Assembly: GCF_032190635.1 (NCBI RefSeq)
Contig: NZ_JAVLAS010000001.1
Coordinates: 2,480,001-2,544,000, forward strand
Direction: 5' to 3'
Origin: Levilactobacillus zymae
GTDB lineage: Bacteria; Bacillota; Bacilli; Lactobacillales; Lactobacillaceae
Length of the DNA stretch: 64,000 nt
Within the stretch, counting starts at the first letter, position 1, and every line of letters starts with the position of its first letter. The position numbers and the translations under genes were made by a program. The notes beneath the pieces were generated by a model. The model was not told the origin of the DNA. It worked only from the letters and a program-made list of their open reading frames with translations, and searched no databases. Positions 1-8,537 of the stretch are shown piece by piece.

Positions 1-52
1 ACGCATCCCACGTTGGCAACTGATATTTTCCCAGTTTTAAGTCTTCTGCCAT
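1..52 (-). CDS. N-terminus of unknown protein (partial)
   Basis: An ATG at 50-52 on the minus strand is preceded by a strong ribosome binding site (GGAGGAG, about 8 bases upstream) and opens a frame that runs to the window edge, reading MAEDLKLGKYQLPTWDA. Seventeen codons are too few to assign a family. It is separated from the upstream SPFH gene by a hairpin terminator, so it is probably a separate transcription unit. I do not recognise the product. Confidence 0.55.
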   Translation of the reverse strand, partial: MAEDLKLGKYQLPTWDA

Positions 53-100
53 CCTTTAAATCTCCTCCAAGTTCCAATTCAATCCGTCATCGCACCCCGT

Positions 101-150
101 CAAAATAACCACCATCCCGGCAAGATCCATGCTCAGACGGTGGTCATTTT
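101..150. terminator. Hairpin terminator between SPFH gene and next minus-strand gene
   Basis: ACCACC (108-113) pairs with GGTGGT (139-144). A T-rich tail follows on the plus side (TCATTTTT), and the minus side reads GGTGGTTATTTTG, so it could stop transcripts in both directions. It lies just after the stop codon of the minus-strand SPFH gene. The loop is long, which weakens the call. Confidence 0.5.
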
Positions 151-159
151 TAAGTCTAC

Positions 160-1071
160 CTAATCAGACTTCGGCATCGCACCGTGGACCGCCTTCGCAA
201 TCGCCGGAATGGTGCCCAGACTGTCGATCGTACTGTTGGGCATGATCACGGTGTTGGCGTCGCTCTTCGCCAGTTCCTTGAAGGCCGCGATGTTTTGCGA
301 GATGAAGTAGTTCTGAGAAGACACCTTCAACGCCGCATCCAGCTGGGTGACCCGGTAGGCCTGGGCGTCGGCTTCCGTGTGGATTGCCGTGGCCTTGGCC
401 GTCGCCGAATTAACCAACGCCGTATTTTGCGCGGTGTTGGTGGCCAGTAAGGCCTTATTATTGGCCTCGTTTTCCAGCGTGATCGACTTACTCTTACCTT
501 CGGCCGTGGCAATCGCCGCGTCCCGTTCCCGGGTAGCCTTCAGCAATTTGTTCATCGATTCTTGAATGTCCTTAGAGGGGTTAACCGAATCGATGTTGAC
601 CCGGTCAACGTTTAAGCCGTACCCGGCCGTCACGTCGGACAACCCCGAGAACAGGGCCTGGTTGATTTCTTCGGTCCCGTTCAAAACCTCGTTAAGTTCC
701 TTATTCCCGATGATTCCCCGCAGCGATGCCCGGGTATCCTGGGTCATACTGCGCACCGAGTCTTCGTTCTTGAACACAAAGTCCTCGATGTTGGTCACGT
801 GGTATTTCAGCGAAATCTTCACGGAAATTTCCGCGTTATCCTTGGTAATCACGATTTGTTCGTCCAAGTCCACGGGCGTTTGGGCCGTACTGACCCGAAT
901 CACGTGTGAAATAAACGGCGCAATCAAGTGAAACCCGGGCGTCAGCGTCTTGTTATATTTCCCTAACGTGATGACCACGCCCCGGTCCGGCTGCGTGATG
1001 ATCTTAACCATGTTGACCAACACTAATGCAACCAGCAACACAATAATCACTAGTGTCACAATTCCCCACAT
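160..1071 (-). CDS. SPFH/band 7 membrane protein (stomatin/prohibitin-like)
   Basis: This 303-residue protein has one N-terminal membrane segment (about residues 3-22) followed by an SPFH/band 7 domain (about 24-185) and an Ala/Glu-rich helical stretch (about 185-225) typical of stomatin oligomers. Phrases such as TQPDRGVVITLGKY and TPGFHLIAPF match the QmcA/stomatin group. Such proteins build membrane microdomain scaffolds and often work with an NfeD partner. Its start at 1071 follows AGGAGGAG, which lies inside the last codons of the upstream NfeD-like gene, and only one base separates the two genes, so they are translationally linked. Family assignment is firm; the precise role is not known. 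Confidence 0.9.
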   Translation of the reverse strand: MWGIVTLVIIVLLVALVLVNMVKIITQPDRGVVITLGKYNKTLTPGFHLIAPFISHVIRVSTAQTPVDLDEQIVITKDNAEISVKISLKYHVTNIEDFVFKNEDSVRSMTQDTRASLRGIIGNKELNEVLNGTEEINQALFSGLSDVTAGYGLNVDRVNIDSVNPSKDIQESMNKLLKATRERDAAIATAEGKSKSITLENEANNKALLATNTAQNTALVNSATAKATAIHTEADAQAYRVTQLDAALKVSSQNYFISQNIAAFKELAKSDANTVIMPNSTIDSLGTIPAIAKAVHGAMPKSD

Positions 1072-1072
1072 A

Positions 1073-1279
1073 TTACTCTCCTCCTCGTTGGGCCAATACG
1101 ACCTGAACCGTCAGGCCGTGCTGGTCCGCTTGCACCACTTTCACCGTATCGCCAACGTGCAGCGGTTCTGCTGCGTGTAATCGATAAAAGATCCCGTAAA
1201 ACGTGGCCCCCACGGTCACGTCCGCCTGACTCAGCACAAATTGGCGCCCAATTAGGCGTTGATCCAGGTTGTCGATCAT
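1073..1279 (-). CDS. Short NfeD-like OB-fold protein
   Basis: The 68-residue product (start ATG at 1279 after GAGGGGG) reads like the C-terminal beta-barrel of NfeD proteins: an N-terminal LIGRQF strand, a V(G)ATFYG turn and the pattern GDTVKVVQADQHGLTVQV. Normal NfeD proteins carry several membrane helices and sometimes a ClpP-like protease domain; none are present here, so this is the soluble OB-fold alone. Its stop codon is one base before the SPFH start, the usual NfeD/SPFH gene partnership. The assignment rests on motif style and context. Confidence 0.7.
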   Translation of the reverse strand: MIDNLDQRLIGRQFVLSQADVTVGATFYGIFYRLHAAEPLHVGDTVKVVQADQHGLTVQVVLAQRGGE

Positions 1280-1398
1280 CAGCGGTTCCCCCTCACTTAC
1301 TCATGGTTAAGTTAAATGATAGGCTAGTTGGTCCGGCAATACCAGCGTTTTTCCCGATTGCGTCCGGGTAACTTTCTAAGCGTCCAACGCGCCGAGGG

Positions 1399-1920
1399 TT
1401 ACTTCTCTAAAGTCGTTAAATTGATGGTCATGTGCCGCACCCGGCGAGCAGCGTGATCCCGGTTAATCTGCCGCACCACCCGCGGAAGCGTGGTGTGGGC
1501 CACCGTGTAGTCACCGTCAGAGTGCACCACAAAACTTTCGTAGGTCACCCGTTGCCCCTTCAACGTAAACCAATTGGGTTCTAGTTTCTTTTGGCTTTCC
1601 TGAATGTGGGCGTCCGGCCAAACCGAATAACGCTTGGTACCGTGAACGGTCTCGGTTTCGACCTGCCAACCCAGCTTAAAATCGGACACTTCCTGCCACC
1701 GCTGAACGCCCGTATGCTTGACGGCGTAATAAATCAGACTCACATCGCGTAACCGGTGATCCCGCTGAACCTCGGCGACCGTCAATGGCCGCACCGGCTG
1801 AGTCACTGCGGCCTTTTTACTCGGTGTTGGGGCGGCTGGGGTCCGCTGGCAAGCCGTTAAGCCACTGAACAAGCTGAGTCCCAGAAATCCCCCCACGAGT
1901 AATTTTGTTAATCGTGGCAT
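1399..1920 (-). CDS. Predicted lipoprotein of unknown function
   Basis: The 173-residue protein begins with a lipoprotein signal: positively charged start, hydrophobic stretch and lipobox LTAC with the cysteine near residue 24, followed by a Pro/Thr/Ala/Lys linker. The mature part is rich in basic and aromatic residues and has no family that I recognise. It is probably anchored to the outer face of the membrane. The start at 1920 follows AAGGGG. Single gene, with the NfeD/SPFH pair downstream on the same strand across a gap of about 120 bases in which I see no clear signal. Confidence 0.75.
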   Translation of the reverse strand: MPRLTKLLVGGFLGLSLFSGLTACQRTPAAPTPSKKAAVTQPVRPLTVAEVQRDHRLRDVSLIYYAVKHTGVQRWQEVSDFKLGWQVETETVHGTKRYSVWPDAHIQESQKKLEPNWFTLKGQRVTYESFVVHSDGDYTVAHTTLPRVVRQINRDHAARRVRHMTINLTTLEK

Positions 1921-2099
1921 TCGTCCGTCCCCTTTGGTCTCTCAATCGTGGTCCTATTTTACTGCAGGCGCCTGCCCCGCAACAGTCTTGACTTTCCCTA
2001 AATCATGCGTCCGTTTAAACTACACGTTCATTCGTTAAACCTTTAACGGCACGTCTAAATTTTTTGTCAGAATAATCATGACCGCTCTAAGTGGCGGAT

Positions 2100-2119
2100 T
2101 TAGCGTGCTAGAACGCTAA
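2100..2119. repeat. 7-bp inverted repeat (TTAGCGT/ACGCTAA)
   Basis: TTAGCGT at 2100-2106 is mirrored by ACGCTAA at 2113-2119 with a 6-base spacer. No T-tract follows. The partial repeat GTGCTAGA occurs inside it and again about 20 bases downstream. It could be a protein-binding site or chance in AT-rich DNA. Confidence 0.3.
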
Positions 2120-2288
2120 TTTAAGTGCTAGACCAATTAGTTGCTTTGGTTGTTAACTTTATCAAGTAGTCTTCCGTTAAATCCCGGTATGGTTTGTTTT
2201 CAATCATTAGAGTTGTTAATTAAATTTCTGAAAACCGGTCCTAACCATTATTAGTCTAAACTTTATCAATTATAAGTCGTAATCCCCC

Positions 2289-2317
2289 TTGATATTCTGC
2301 CAGATGCTGGCTACAAT
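2289..2317 (+). promoter_or_regulatory. Sigma-A-type promoter for the adhesin gene
   Basis: TTGATA (2289-2294) and TACAAT (2312-2317) are separated by exactly 17 bases. Transcription would start near 2324, giving a leader of about 170 bases before the adhesin start codon. Confidence 0.75.
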
Positions 2318-2492
2318 GGAGGTGAAATCTAAATTGTCCACTTAACTAATTATGTGGTAATTATAGATATGGTTGTATTGATATATTTAATTAATTGTTG
2401 TTGGTTACCTTACTTAAATTCGTTTACTGGAAAGCTGCACGCGACTCTTCCACGCCACACTGAGCATTGATATCTTGAGGGGGATTTCAATC

Positions 2493-5400
2493 ATGAAGAA
2501 CACATTAAACGAAACCAAGGAACACTACAAGAGCTATAAGGCGGGTAAGCACTGGCTTTACGCTTGCCTCACCGTCACCACGTTGGGCTTAGGGCTGCTC
2601 AGTAGCCCCGCTAACGCCCAGGCTGACACGTCTACGGACACCTCGAGCGACACGGACGCCGCTACCGCTCAGGTAGACCCGACCGCTAACGCTCAGCCCG
2701 CCGCCACCGCAACGCTAAAGAACACCAGCCAGACGACCGACGACGTGACACCGACGCCAGCAACGACGCCGGACACCCCAACTCAAACAACGACCGGTGA
2801 TGCCACTTCAACGGAAACCGAACCGGTCAAGCAGGATGAACCGGCATCACAACCAAGCACCCAACCCACGACATCGACACCAACCACAACGACAACCCCA
2901 GCCGCCACACCTGACCAGGCACCGGTAACCTCATCACCAGATCCCGTAACGGATCCCGAGACTCAACCGGCGGCGACTCCAACGACGACTACGACCACTG
3001 AACCCACTGAGTCCACTGAACCCGTTGAGACCCCGGCACCACAACCTGCCGCTCGGGCTTCCCGGATGATGGCCAGTCCACAGGTCGCCGCGCTGACTGA
3101 CGCCGTTGATCCCACGACCGATCCGAATAACGCGGTCAACTGGATGCCCGATCCGGTGATGCGTCAGTGGATTGAAGACACGTTGACGGGCAACCACACC
3201 GTTTTGGTCAACGGCGTTCCCCAGGGGACGTTCGTGACCGACGAGAACCTGTATCAATTCGTCAACGATCAGTTCCTGCTCTCTAACGGGAACTATCAGT
3301 CCCAGCCCGGACTCAAGAGTCTCCAGGGGTTGGAACGCTTCACTGGGTTGACCGGCTTCGACGTGACCGACATTGACTTGCCTTTAAGTGGCATGATCAA
3401 CTTTGACTTTGCACCCAACCTCACCACTTTTCGGATTAATAACACGTCCGCGGCTAATCTCGACTGGAACACCTCGCTGACGGATTTTCTAACGACGTAC
3501 CTCGGCCAGAACACCAAGCTCCACTTCTTATCCCTGGATAACGTCGGCTTAACCGGCGACCTGAATGGCTTGGTGAACTATCCGGACCTGTGGATGGTCA
3601 CGCTAACGCACAATCAACTCACGGGGACCCTGCCAGACTTCGCCCAATTGCCTAACCTTTACCGGCTGACGCTGAACCACAATCAATTGAGTGGGACCCT
3701 GCCGGACTTCGCTACCGCCCCCGGATTAACCAGTCTCGATATCGCCAATAACAACTTCACGGGGAACCTGCCCAACGCCGGCAACCTCAGCTACTGGGCC
3801 TACGCGCAGAACCACTTTACTTCAGGCCTTTACCACCCTCAAGACGGTACTTACTTCCAGTACGAGGGTTGGAACCAAGCCTTGACCACGCCGGACTACA
3901 CGCAGAGTCAGGCTCAAGCCGGCTTTGATCCGTTCACCGATGCCCACGTCACCAGCGTACAGGACACCGTCACGGGCGAAAACCTGGCCGTTAAGATTGG
4001 GACGCTGAAGTTTGGGAACCTCCACCCCACCAGTATGGTTTACAGTCCAACCGCTCCCGAGAACCTGAAGGATTACGCGGACTGGGCCGCTTGGGCTGAT
4101 CAACAGACCGATGTCCGTTCCTGGTTCAGGTTTACTCTCAGCAGCACCGGAGAATACAAGCTGACGCCTCTGCAGGCGCTTCCTGGTGGCTACTACGTCT
4201 TCCGGGTAGCGGCATACGCCGGCGAAGCTTCCCACTATAACTTCTCCGCCTTTATCACCTCTAAGATCGAAGAAGGCGCCGCCAGCACCATCACCGTCAA
4301 GAACGTTGATCAAGCCGGAAACGTCTTGGGTCAACAGGTCTTAAACGGCAAGGTAGGTGATCGGATCACCGTCACCGCCGACGACCTGGCCAACTACAAG
4401 CTGATCAGTACGACGCAGACCGTTAATAAGGTCTTCACGGACACGCCACAAACCATCACCTTCGTTTACGCCTCCACGTTAGGGACCGTCACCGTCAAGG
4501 AACTGGCTCCCGACGGTACCGTGCTAGACCAGCGGACCATGACCGGGACCATCGACGACGCCTTCACCGCTGAAGCGGGCCACCACTACGGTTATACGCT
4601 AGTCGGTGACGCGACGGTGACGGGGACCTATACCGAAGCTCCGCAAACCATCACCTTTAATTACACCAACACTAAGGGAACCGTCACCGTGAAAAACGTC
4701 GACACCAACGGTCACGTCCTCAGTCAAAAGTCGTTAACCGGCAACGTGGGCGCCGCCTTCACCGTCAACGCCGACCAGCTTGACGGCTACACGTTGACCA
4801 GTGACCCCACCGCCACCGGGACTTACACCGAGGACCCACAAACGGTGACCTTCGTCTACGCCGTTGCTCAAGGAACCGTCACCATCAAGAATGTCGATAC
4901 CGCTGGTAACGTGCTGAGCCAGTCAACCTTGACCGGTAACGTGGGCGACACCTTTACCGCCAACGCCGACACGACGCTGGCCGGATACCAAGTCACCGGA
5001 CCCGCTACTCAGACCGGGACCTATACCACGGCTCCGCAAACCATCACCTTTACCTTCACTAAGATCACAACGGGTGGTGGTGGCGACATCGATACGCCAA
5101 CGACTAACGGCACGGTCATCGTCAAGAACGTCGACGCTAACGGCAACGTGTTGAGCCAACACCTGCTCACCGGGAAGGTCGGCGACACCTTCACCGCTAA
5201 CGCCGACACGTTAGCCGGGTACCGGGTCACCGGCGCTGCCACCCAGACCGGGACCTACGCGACTGAACCACAGACCGTCACCTTCGTCTTCGAACCAGTC
5301 ACCACGCCCGATGCCAACGGTCAGGGCGACCAGGTAGCGCCAACACCGACTAAGCCGACTGAGCCAACTAAGCCGACCCACCCAACGACGGGGGCGCAAC

Positions 5401-5642
5401 CCGCAACCGCCCAACCGGCAACTGGCCAACAGGCCGCAACGGTGGCCCGGCCAACGACCGGTCAGGCGACACCCGCACCATTGGCCACCACATCCCAGCC
5501 AATCGCCGACCGGACCGTCACGCCGCCAACGACCGAATTACCGCAGACCGACGAGCACGCCAGCGTTAATCCGCTAGTGGCCGGCCTGACCCTGTTGCTC
5601 GCCACCTTGGGACTGGGTCTCAAGCGCAAGCGGAACCATTAA
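2493..5642 (+). CDS. LRR/MucBP cell-wall-anchored adhesin (LPQTxE)
   Basis: The start ATG at 2493 is preferred over an upstream TTG at 2475 because AGGGGG lies 9-14 bases before it. The 1049-residue product begins with a KxYKxGKxW-type signal (HYKSYKAGKHW), then a Thr/Pro-rich stalk (about 45-185), a region of internalin/plant-like leucine-rich repeats (about 270-436, with repeats such as LTGTLPDFAQLPNL), five MucBP-type beta repeats (about 598-936, each starting GTVTVKNVD-like), a Pro/Thr linker and a C-terminal sorting signal LPQTDE (about 1016) with a membrane segment and KRKRNH tail. LPQTxE is the sortase A motif described for L. plantarum. It is expected on the cell wall and to bind mucus or surfaces. 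Its binding target cannot be read from sequence. Confidence 0.92.
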   Translation: MKNTLNETKEHYKSYKAGKHWLYACLTVTTLGLGLLSSPANAQADTSTDTSSDTDAATAQVDPTANAQPAATATLKNTSQTTDDVTPTPATTPDTPTQTTTGDATSTETEPVKQDEPASQPSTQPTTSTPTTTTTPAATPDQAPVTSSPDPVTDPETQPAATPTTTTTTEPTESTEPVETPAPQPAARASRMMASPQVAALTDAVDPTTDPNNAVNWMPDPVMRQWIEDTLTGNHTVLVNGVPQGTFVTDENLYQFVNDQFLLSNGNYQSQPGLKSLQGLERFTGLTGFDVTDIDLPLSGMINFDFAPNLTTFRINNTSAANLDWNTSLTDFLTTYLGQNTKLHFLSLDNVGLTGDLNGLVNYPDLWMVTLTHNQLTGTLPDFAQLPNLYRLTLNHNQLSGTLPDFATAPGLTSLDIANNNFTGNLPNAGNLSYWAYAQNHFTSGLYHPQDGTYFQYEGWNQALTTPDYTQSQAQAGFDPFTDAHVTSVQDTVTGENLAVKIGTLKFGNLHPTSMVYSPTAPENLKDYADWAAWADQQTDVRSWFRFTLSSTGEYKLTPLQALPGGYYVFRVAAYAGEASHYNFSAFITSKIEEGAASTITVKNVDQAGNVLGQQVLNGKVGDRITVTADDLANYKLISTTQTVNKVFTDTPQTITFVYASTLGTVTVKELAPDGTVLDQRTMTGTIDDAFTAEAGHHYGYTLVGDATVTGTYTEAPQTITFNYTNTKGTVTVKNVDTNGHVLSQKSLTGNVGAAFTVNADQLDGYTLTSDPTATGTYTEDPQTVTFVYAVAQGTVTIKNVDTAGNVLSQSTLTGNVGDTFTANADTTLAGYQVTGPATQTGTYTTAPQTITFTFTKITTGGGGDIDTPTTNGTVIVKNVDANGNVLSQHLLTGKVGDTFTANADTLAGYRVTGAATQTGTYATEPQTVTFVFEPVTTPDANGQGDQVAPTPTKPTEPTKPTHPTTGAQPATAQPATGQQAATVARPTTGQATPAPLATTSQPIADRTVTPPTTELPQTDEHASVNPLVAGLTLLLATLGLGLKRKRNH
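4285..5300 (+). repeat. Five tandem MucBP-coding repeats
   Basis: Five units of about 65 codons start near 4285, 4482, 4677, 4872 and 5107. Each contains VKNVD-like, LTGNVGD-like and GTYTxxPQTxTF-like signatures. Units 3, 4 and 5 are most alike. A Gly-rich insert (TTGGGGDID) separates units 4 and 5. Confidence 0.85.
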
Positions 5643-5664
5643 CCTTGTTGCCCCTCAAGACATC

Positions 5665-5699
5665 AAAAACACCGTCACGGTTATCGTGGCGGTGTTTTT
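5665..5699. terminator. Bidirectional terminator between adhesin and adh
   Basis: A 15-base arm at 5665-5679 pairs with 5685-5699, with A-tract and T-tract at the two ends, so it can stop both the adhesin transcript and the converging alcohol dehydrogenase transcript. Confidence 0.9.
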
Positions 5700-5721
5700 G
5701 CGTGCTGATTGATACGGTTAG

Positions 5722-6780
5722 CTAATCTTCACCAATTTTCAGGACGCAAGCACCCTGAATATCCCCGCGCTTGACGAAGCGCAACGCCTGGTCGGCTTGT
5801 TCGAAGGCGTAGGGGGTGGTGGCCGGTTGGATGTTCAACCGATCGGCCAACGTCAAGAATTCCTCGCCGTCGCGGCGGGTGTTACTCTCCACGCTGGTTA
5901 GATTCTTTTCGTGGAAAATGTGGTCTTGGTAGCTTAACGCCGGAATATCGCTTAAATGAATCCCCGCTAACGCCAGGGTGCCGCCCTTGGCGAGGTTCGC
6001 CAATTCGTTAGGCACCATGTCGCCCACCGGCGCAAACATGATGGCCGAGTCCAGCTTAACCGGCGACGGATCGTACGCGCCCTGCGCCGATACGGCCCCC
6101 AGCTGTAAGCCAAACTTTTGGGCGTCCTTGCCCCGGGTAAACACGTGAACCGCGATTCCCTGAGCGATCGCAATCTGCGCGGTGATGTGGGCCGACCCGC
6201 CAAAACCATACAGGCCCAGCGACCCGCCGGCCGGCACGTTGGCCCGCTCGAAGGCGCGGTAGCCGATGATGCCGGCACACAGAAGCGGCGCCGCCGTGAC
6301 GGAATCCAGCCGCGCCGGAATCCGGTAGGCAAACCCCTCGGGCACCGTCACGTACTGAGCGTAGCCCCCATCGTGATCCCAACCGGTGTATTGCGAGTGC
6401 GGACACAGGTTCTCCCGGCCCGACCGACAGTACCGGCAGACCCCACAGGTCCATCGCAACCACGGAACCCCGATTCGTTCACCCAACCGGAAGCGGTCGG
6501 CTTGTGGCCCGTTACCCACCACTTCTCCGATGATTTCGTGACCCGGCGTGACGTGCGCGTGATGGACGGGTAAATCCCCCTCGCTCACGTGCAGGTCGGT
6601 GTGGCACACGCCACAGGCCAAGATCCGGACCAACGTATCTCCCGGTCCCGGTTGGGGAACCGGCTTAGTAACTAATTCCAGTGGCGACTGCGGCCCGTCG
6701 ATGGGCCCCGGGGTGGTTACCTGCCAGGCACGCATCTGCGTTGGCAAATTGGCCACTTGTTCTGCTTGTTCAGCCATCAT
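5722..6780 (-). CDS. Zinc-dependent alcohol dehydrogenase (AdhA/AdhP type)
   Basis: A medium-chain dehydrogenase of 352 residues. The catalytic zinc motif is visible as GVCHTDLHVSEGD and GHEIIGEVV (about residues 57-90), the structural zinc loop as CGVCRYCRSGRENLC, and the Rossmann glycine pattern as GLYGFGGSAH. It interconverts a primary alcohol and its aldehyde using NAD(P)H in the cytosol. The start at 6780 (GGAGG five bases upstream, two consecutive ATGs) adds about 13 residues before the usual family start. It stands alone, next to a same-strand WYL regulator that is separated by its own terminator. Substrate not predictable. Confidence 0.92.
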   Translation of the reverse strand: MMAEQAEQVANLPTQMRAWQVTTPGPIDGPQSPLELVTKPVPQPGPGDTLVRILACGVCHTDLHVSEGDLPVHHAHVTPGHEIIGEVVGNGPQADRFRLGERIGVPWLRWTCGVCRYCRSGRENLCPHSQYTGWDHDGGYAQYVTVPEGFAYRIPARLDSVTAAPLLCAGIIGYRAFERANVPAGGSLGLYGFGGSAHITAQIAIAQGIAVHVFTRGKDAQKFGLQLGAVSAQGAYDPSPVKLDSAIMFAPVGDMVPNELANLAKGGTLALAGIHLSDIPALSYQDHIFHEKNLTSVESNTRRDGEEFLTLADRLNIQPATTPYAFEQADQALRFVKRGDIQGACVLKIGED

Positions 6781-6952
6781 TCATTCCTCCTAACCCTGAT
6801 GATGCAACGGCGACACGTCGGCCTAAGGCTTACCGGACCGGCCAAGTTAACGGCCGGCATTTGCTGAGTAGGTCAACGTCTTCACCTGCTATTTTAGTCT
6901 ACTTCCCCCCTAACGTGCAGGGGAAACGGCGGAATTAGTTTACTCACAACGC

Positions 6953-6990
6953 TAAAAATCCGTCCACCTGACCAGAAGGCCGGTGAACGG
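6953..6990 (-). terminator. Terminator of the WYL regulator gene
   Basis: On the minus strand CCGTTCACC pairs with GGTGGACGG (one wobble) followed by ATTTTTAG. It starts only about 8 bases after the WYL stop codon. Confidence 0.75.
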
Positions 6991-6997
6991 ACCGCGT

Positions 6998-7927
6998 TTA
7001 AGCGTAAAAGGTTAACGTCTTTTGGAGGGTGGCCTTGACGTCGGCAACCAGCGTCTGGGGGGCTAAAACCTGAACCAGGTTGCCCTGCCCCAGGAGCCAC
7101 CGCCGTGCTTCCCGGGAGAAGCGGTCCCCTTCGATGGTGACACTGCCATCATCGTGGCGTTGAGTCACGGTCGCCGAAGGCAGCTTATCCAGCGCATTTT
7201 GTGGGTGTCCCCAGTACCGGACCCGGTAATGCAGTGGCGTCGTTCCGCCTTGCCGGTTAACGGTTAGCTCCGCTACTGGCACCCTGAATGGAGCCTGAAA
7301 CTGGTGCCCCGCTAGCCGGGTACTGATAAAACGGTCGAGACGCAAGACCTGTTGGGTCGTCTGGTCGAGGGCCATCACCACGTAGAAATAGGTTTCCGAA
7401 AAGTACAGGCTGAGGGGCCTCCCCACCCGCGACTCGGGTTGGCTTTCTGCCGCCTGGCTCTGGTAGGTGAACCGGATGGTTTGGCGCGCCGCGATGTAGT
7501 CGCTAAACTTCGCTAACGCCGGTAAGATTTCTTGCCCCGGGCCTACGGGGGTGTACGCCGCCAGGTCCCCGGTGAGCGCCTTCTTCAACGTCTTTTGTGC
7601 GTCTTGTGATACCGTTCCTAACAGGTGCCGGGTGACCCGGCGCAGTTCCCGGTGACTCAGGACGCGGGTCCCCAGGGCGAGCTGAATCAACGCCAGAACC
7701 TCTGCGGGTAACAGCTGGTCGTCACGATCCAGATAGTGTTGCCGAGCCGTTGAATCGTAGGCCAGTTGAAAGTCCGTCTCGTGCGCCAGTGCATCGGCCA
7801 GCACGGCCTGATCACGGGTCAACGTCCGTTCGGAACAACCGTAGTCGTGGGCCTCCCCACGAAAGTTGAGGTGCTCGCCGTCTAATAATCGAAAGAGTAA
7901 ATTAACAATGCGTTCTTGGCTATTCAT
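6998..7927 (-). CDS. WYL-domain transcriptional regulator (YafY-like)
   Basis: Start chosen at ATG 7927 (GGAGGG 6-11 bases upstream) rather than an earlier in-frame ATG. The 309-residue protein has an N-terminal winged HTH (about 1-65, ERIVNLLFRLLDG and CSERTLTRDQAVL), a WYL domain (about 140-225) and a C-terminal WCX extension. The eponymous WYL tripeptide region reads TYFYVVMALD and is followed by VLRLDRF, so the motif is divergent. WYL domains bind ligands such as nucleotides or single-stranded DNA in some members. The target of this one is unknown; neighbours give no clear clue. Confidence 0.85.
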   Translation of the reverse strand: MNSQERIVNLLFRLLDGEHLNFRGEAHDYGCSERTLTRDQAVLADALAHETDFQLAYDSTARQHYLDRDDQLLPAEVLALIQLALGTRVLSHRELRRVTRHLLGTVSQDAQKTLKKALTGDLAAYTPVGPGQEILPALAKFSDYIAARQTIRFTYQSQAAESQPESRVGRPLSLYFSETYFYVVMALDQTTQQVLRLDRFISTRLAGHQFQAPFRVPVAELTVNRQGGTTPLHYRVRYWGHPQNALDKLPSATVTQRHDDGSVTIEGDRFSREARRWLLGQGNLVQVLAPQTLVADVKATLQKTLTFYA

Positions 7928-8081
7928 GTTGTCCCTCCGTAAAATCACGTTTTAGCGGAACGGTCCGTCACTTGACGAGCCCCGTACCACCGTTATGCGT
8001 CTAGTTTACGATTTTAGGGTGTCACCATATGGCGCGATCCCCCCGGCCGCCGAAAAAAATAAATTATTTTTGACGGAACTA

Positions 8082-8376
8082 GGGTCTGTCTTAAAAGACT
8101 AATTTGGAGTATTCAGCGCCTCCGGTTTAACCCGGTCAGCAACGGGCTGGAACGGGGTGGGCACGGCTTCAAGCCCATAGCCCAGGTCTTGAAGACCGAC
8201 CTGTGTCTGAGTTTCGAGCCGGCAAAGGACACCGGCCAACACAAATTTCACCCCTGAGCCCATTTCTGACTGGCCCTCCAGCTTATACGAGTTATAACAA
8301 TAAATAAACTGGATTCTTTTCAGTAAAGGGTAATGGATGATCATTTAAATCGGTGATTGAGTTTTAAGACAGACCC
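8082..8376. mobile_element. MITE-like element with 15-bp terminal inverted repeats and TA duplication
   Basis: GGGTCTGTCTTAAAA (8082-8096) is exactly mirrored at 8362-8376, and both ends are flanked by TA (8080-8081 and 8377-8378), which looks like a two-base target duplication. The 295 bp interior contains nested palindromes (for example around GGTCTTGAAGACC near 8188) but no credible transposase. This is the structure of a non-autonomous element moved by an IS5- or IS630-type enzyme; the source family is inferred only from the TA duplication. Confidence 0.65.
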
Positions 8377-8413
8377 TAACGGTGACCACCAGGACTCGCA
8401 CGAAAGATTAGAT

Positions 8414-8439
8414 AAAAAAAGACGGTCATCACGACCGTC
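8414..8439 (-). terminator. Terminator after the DUF6933-like gene
   Basis: GACGGTC (8421-8427) pairs with GACCGTC (8433-8439); read on the minus strand it is followed by seven T residues. It lies about 100 bases after the minus-strand gene at 8538-9062. Confidence 0.8.
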
Positions 8440-8537
8440 CGTCAGTGGCCAATTGCGCCACTCCTGCCAAGGGTAGTTCTATTATAGCACGGTGCCGTTA
8501 AGCCAAGTTAGGCTGACCGTGCCTCAGTATCGCCAGG

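Larger units (their letters stand above)
1921..2492. other. AT-rich intergenic region with adhesin promoter and leader
   Basis: No gene is supported in this stretch between divergent genes. It is clearly more AT-rich than its flanks. It holds a consensus promoter at 2289-2317 and a hairpin-forming inverted repeat at 2100-2119. The region from about 2324 to 2492 would form an untranslated leader of roughly 170 bases for the adhesin gene. Confidence 0.6.

Noticed and set aside
2222-2238. CodY-like box (AAATTTCTGAAAACC) upstream of the adhesin promoter
   Set aside because: Three mismatches to the AATTTTCWGAAAATT consensus in AT-rich DNA, and CodY is generally absent from this bacterial family.
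4285-5300. Tandem repeats considered as a CRISPR array
   Set aside because: Units are about 195 bases, in frame, diverged and encode MucBP domains; no short exact repeats with spacers.
8099-8344. 81-codon frame on the minus strand spanning most of the MITE-like element
   Set aside because: It has no transposase motif, no good ribosome site and lies over palindromic DNA; it is most likely a chance frame.
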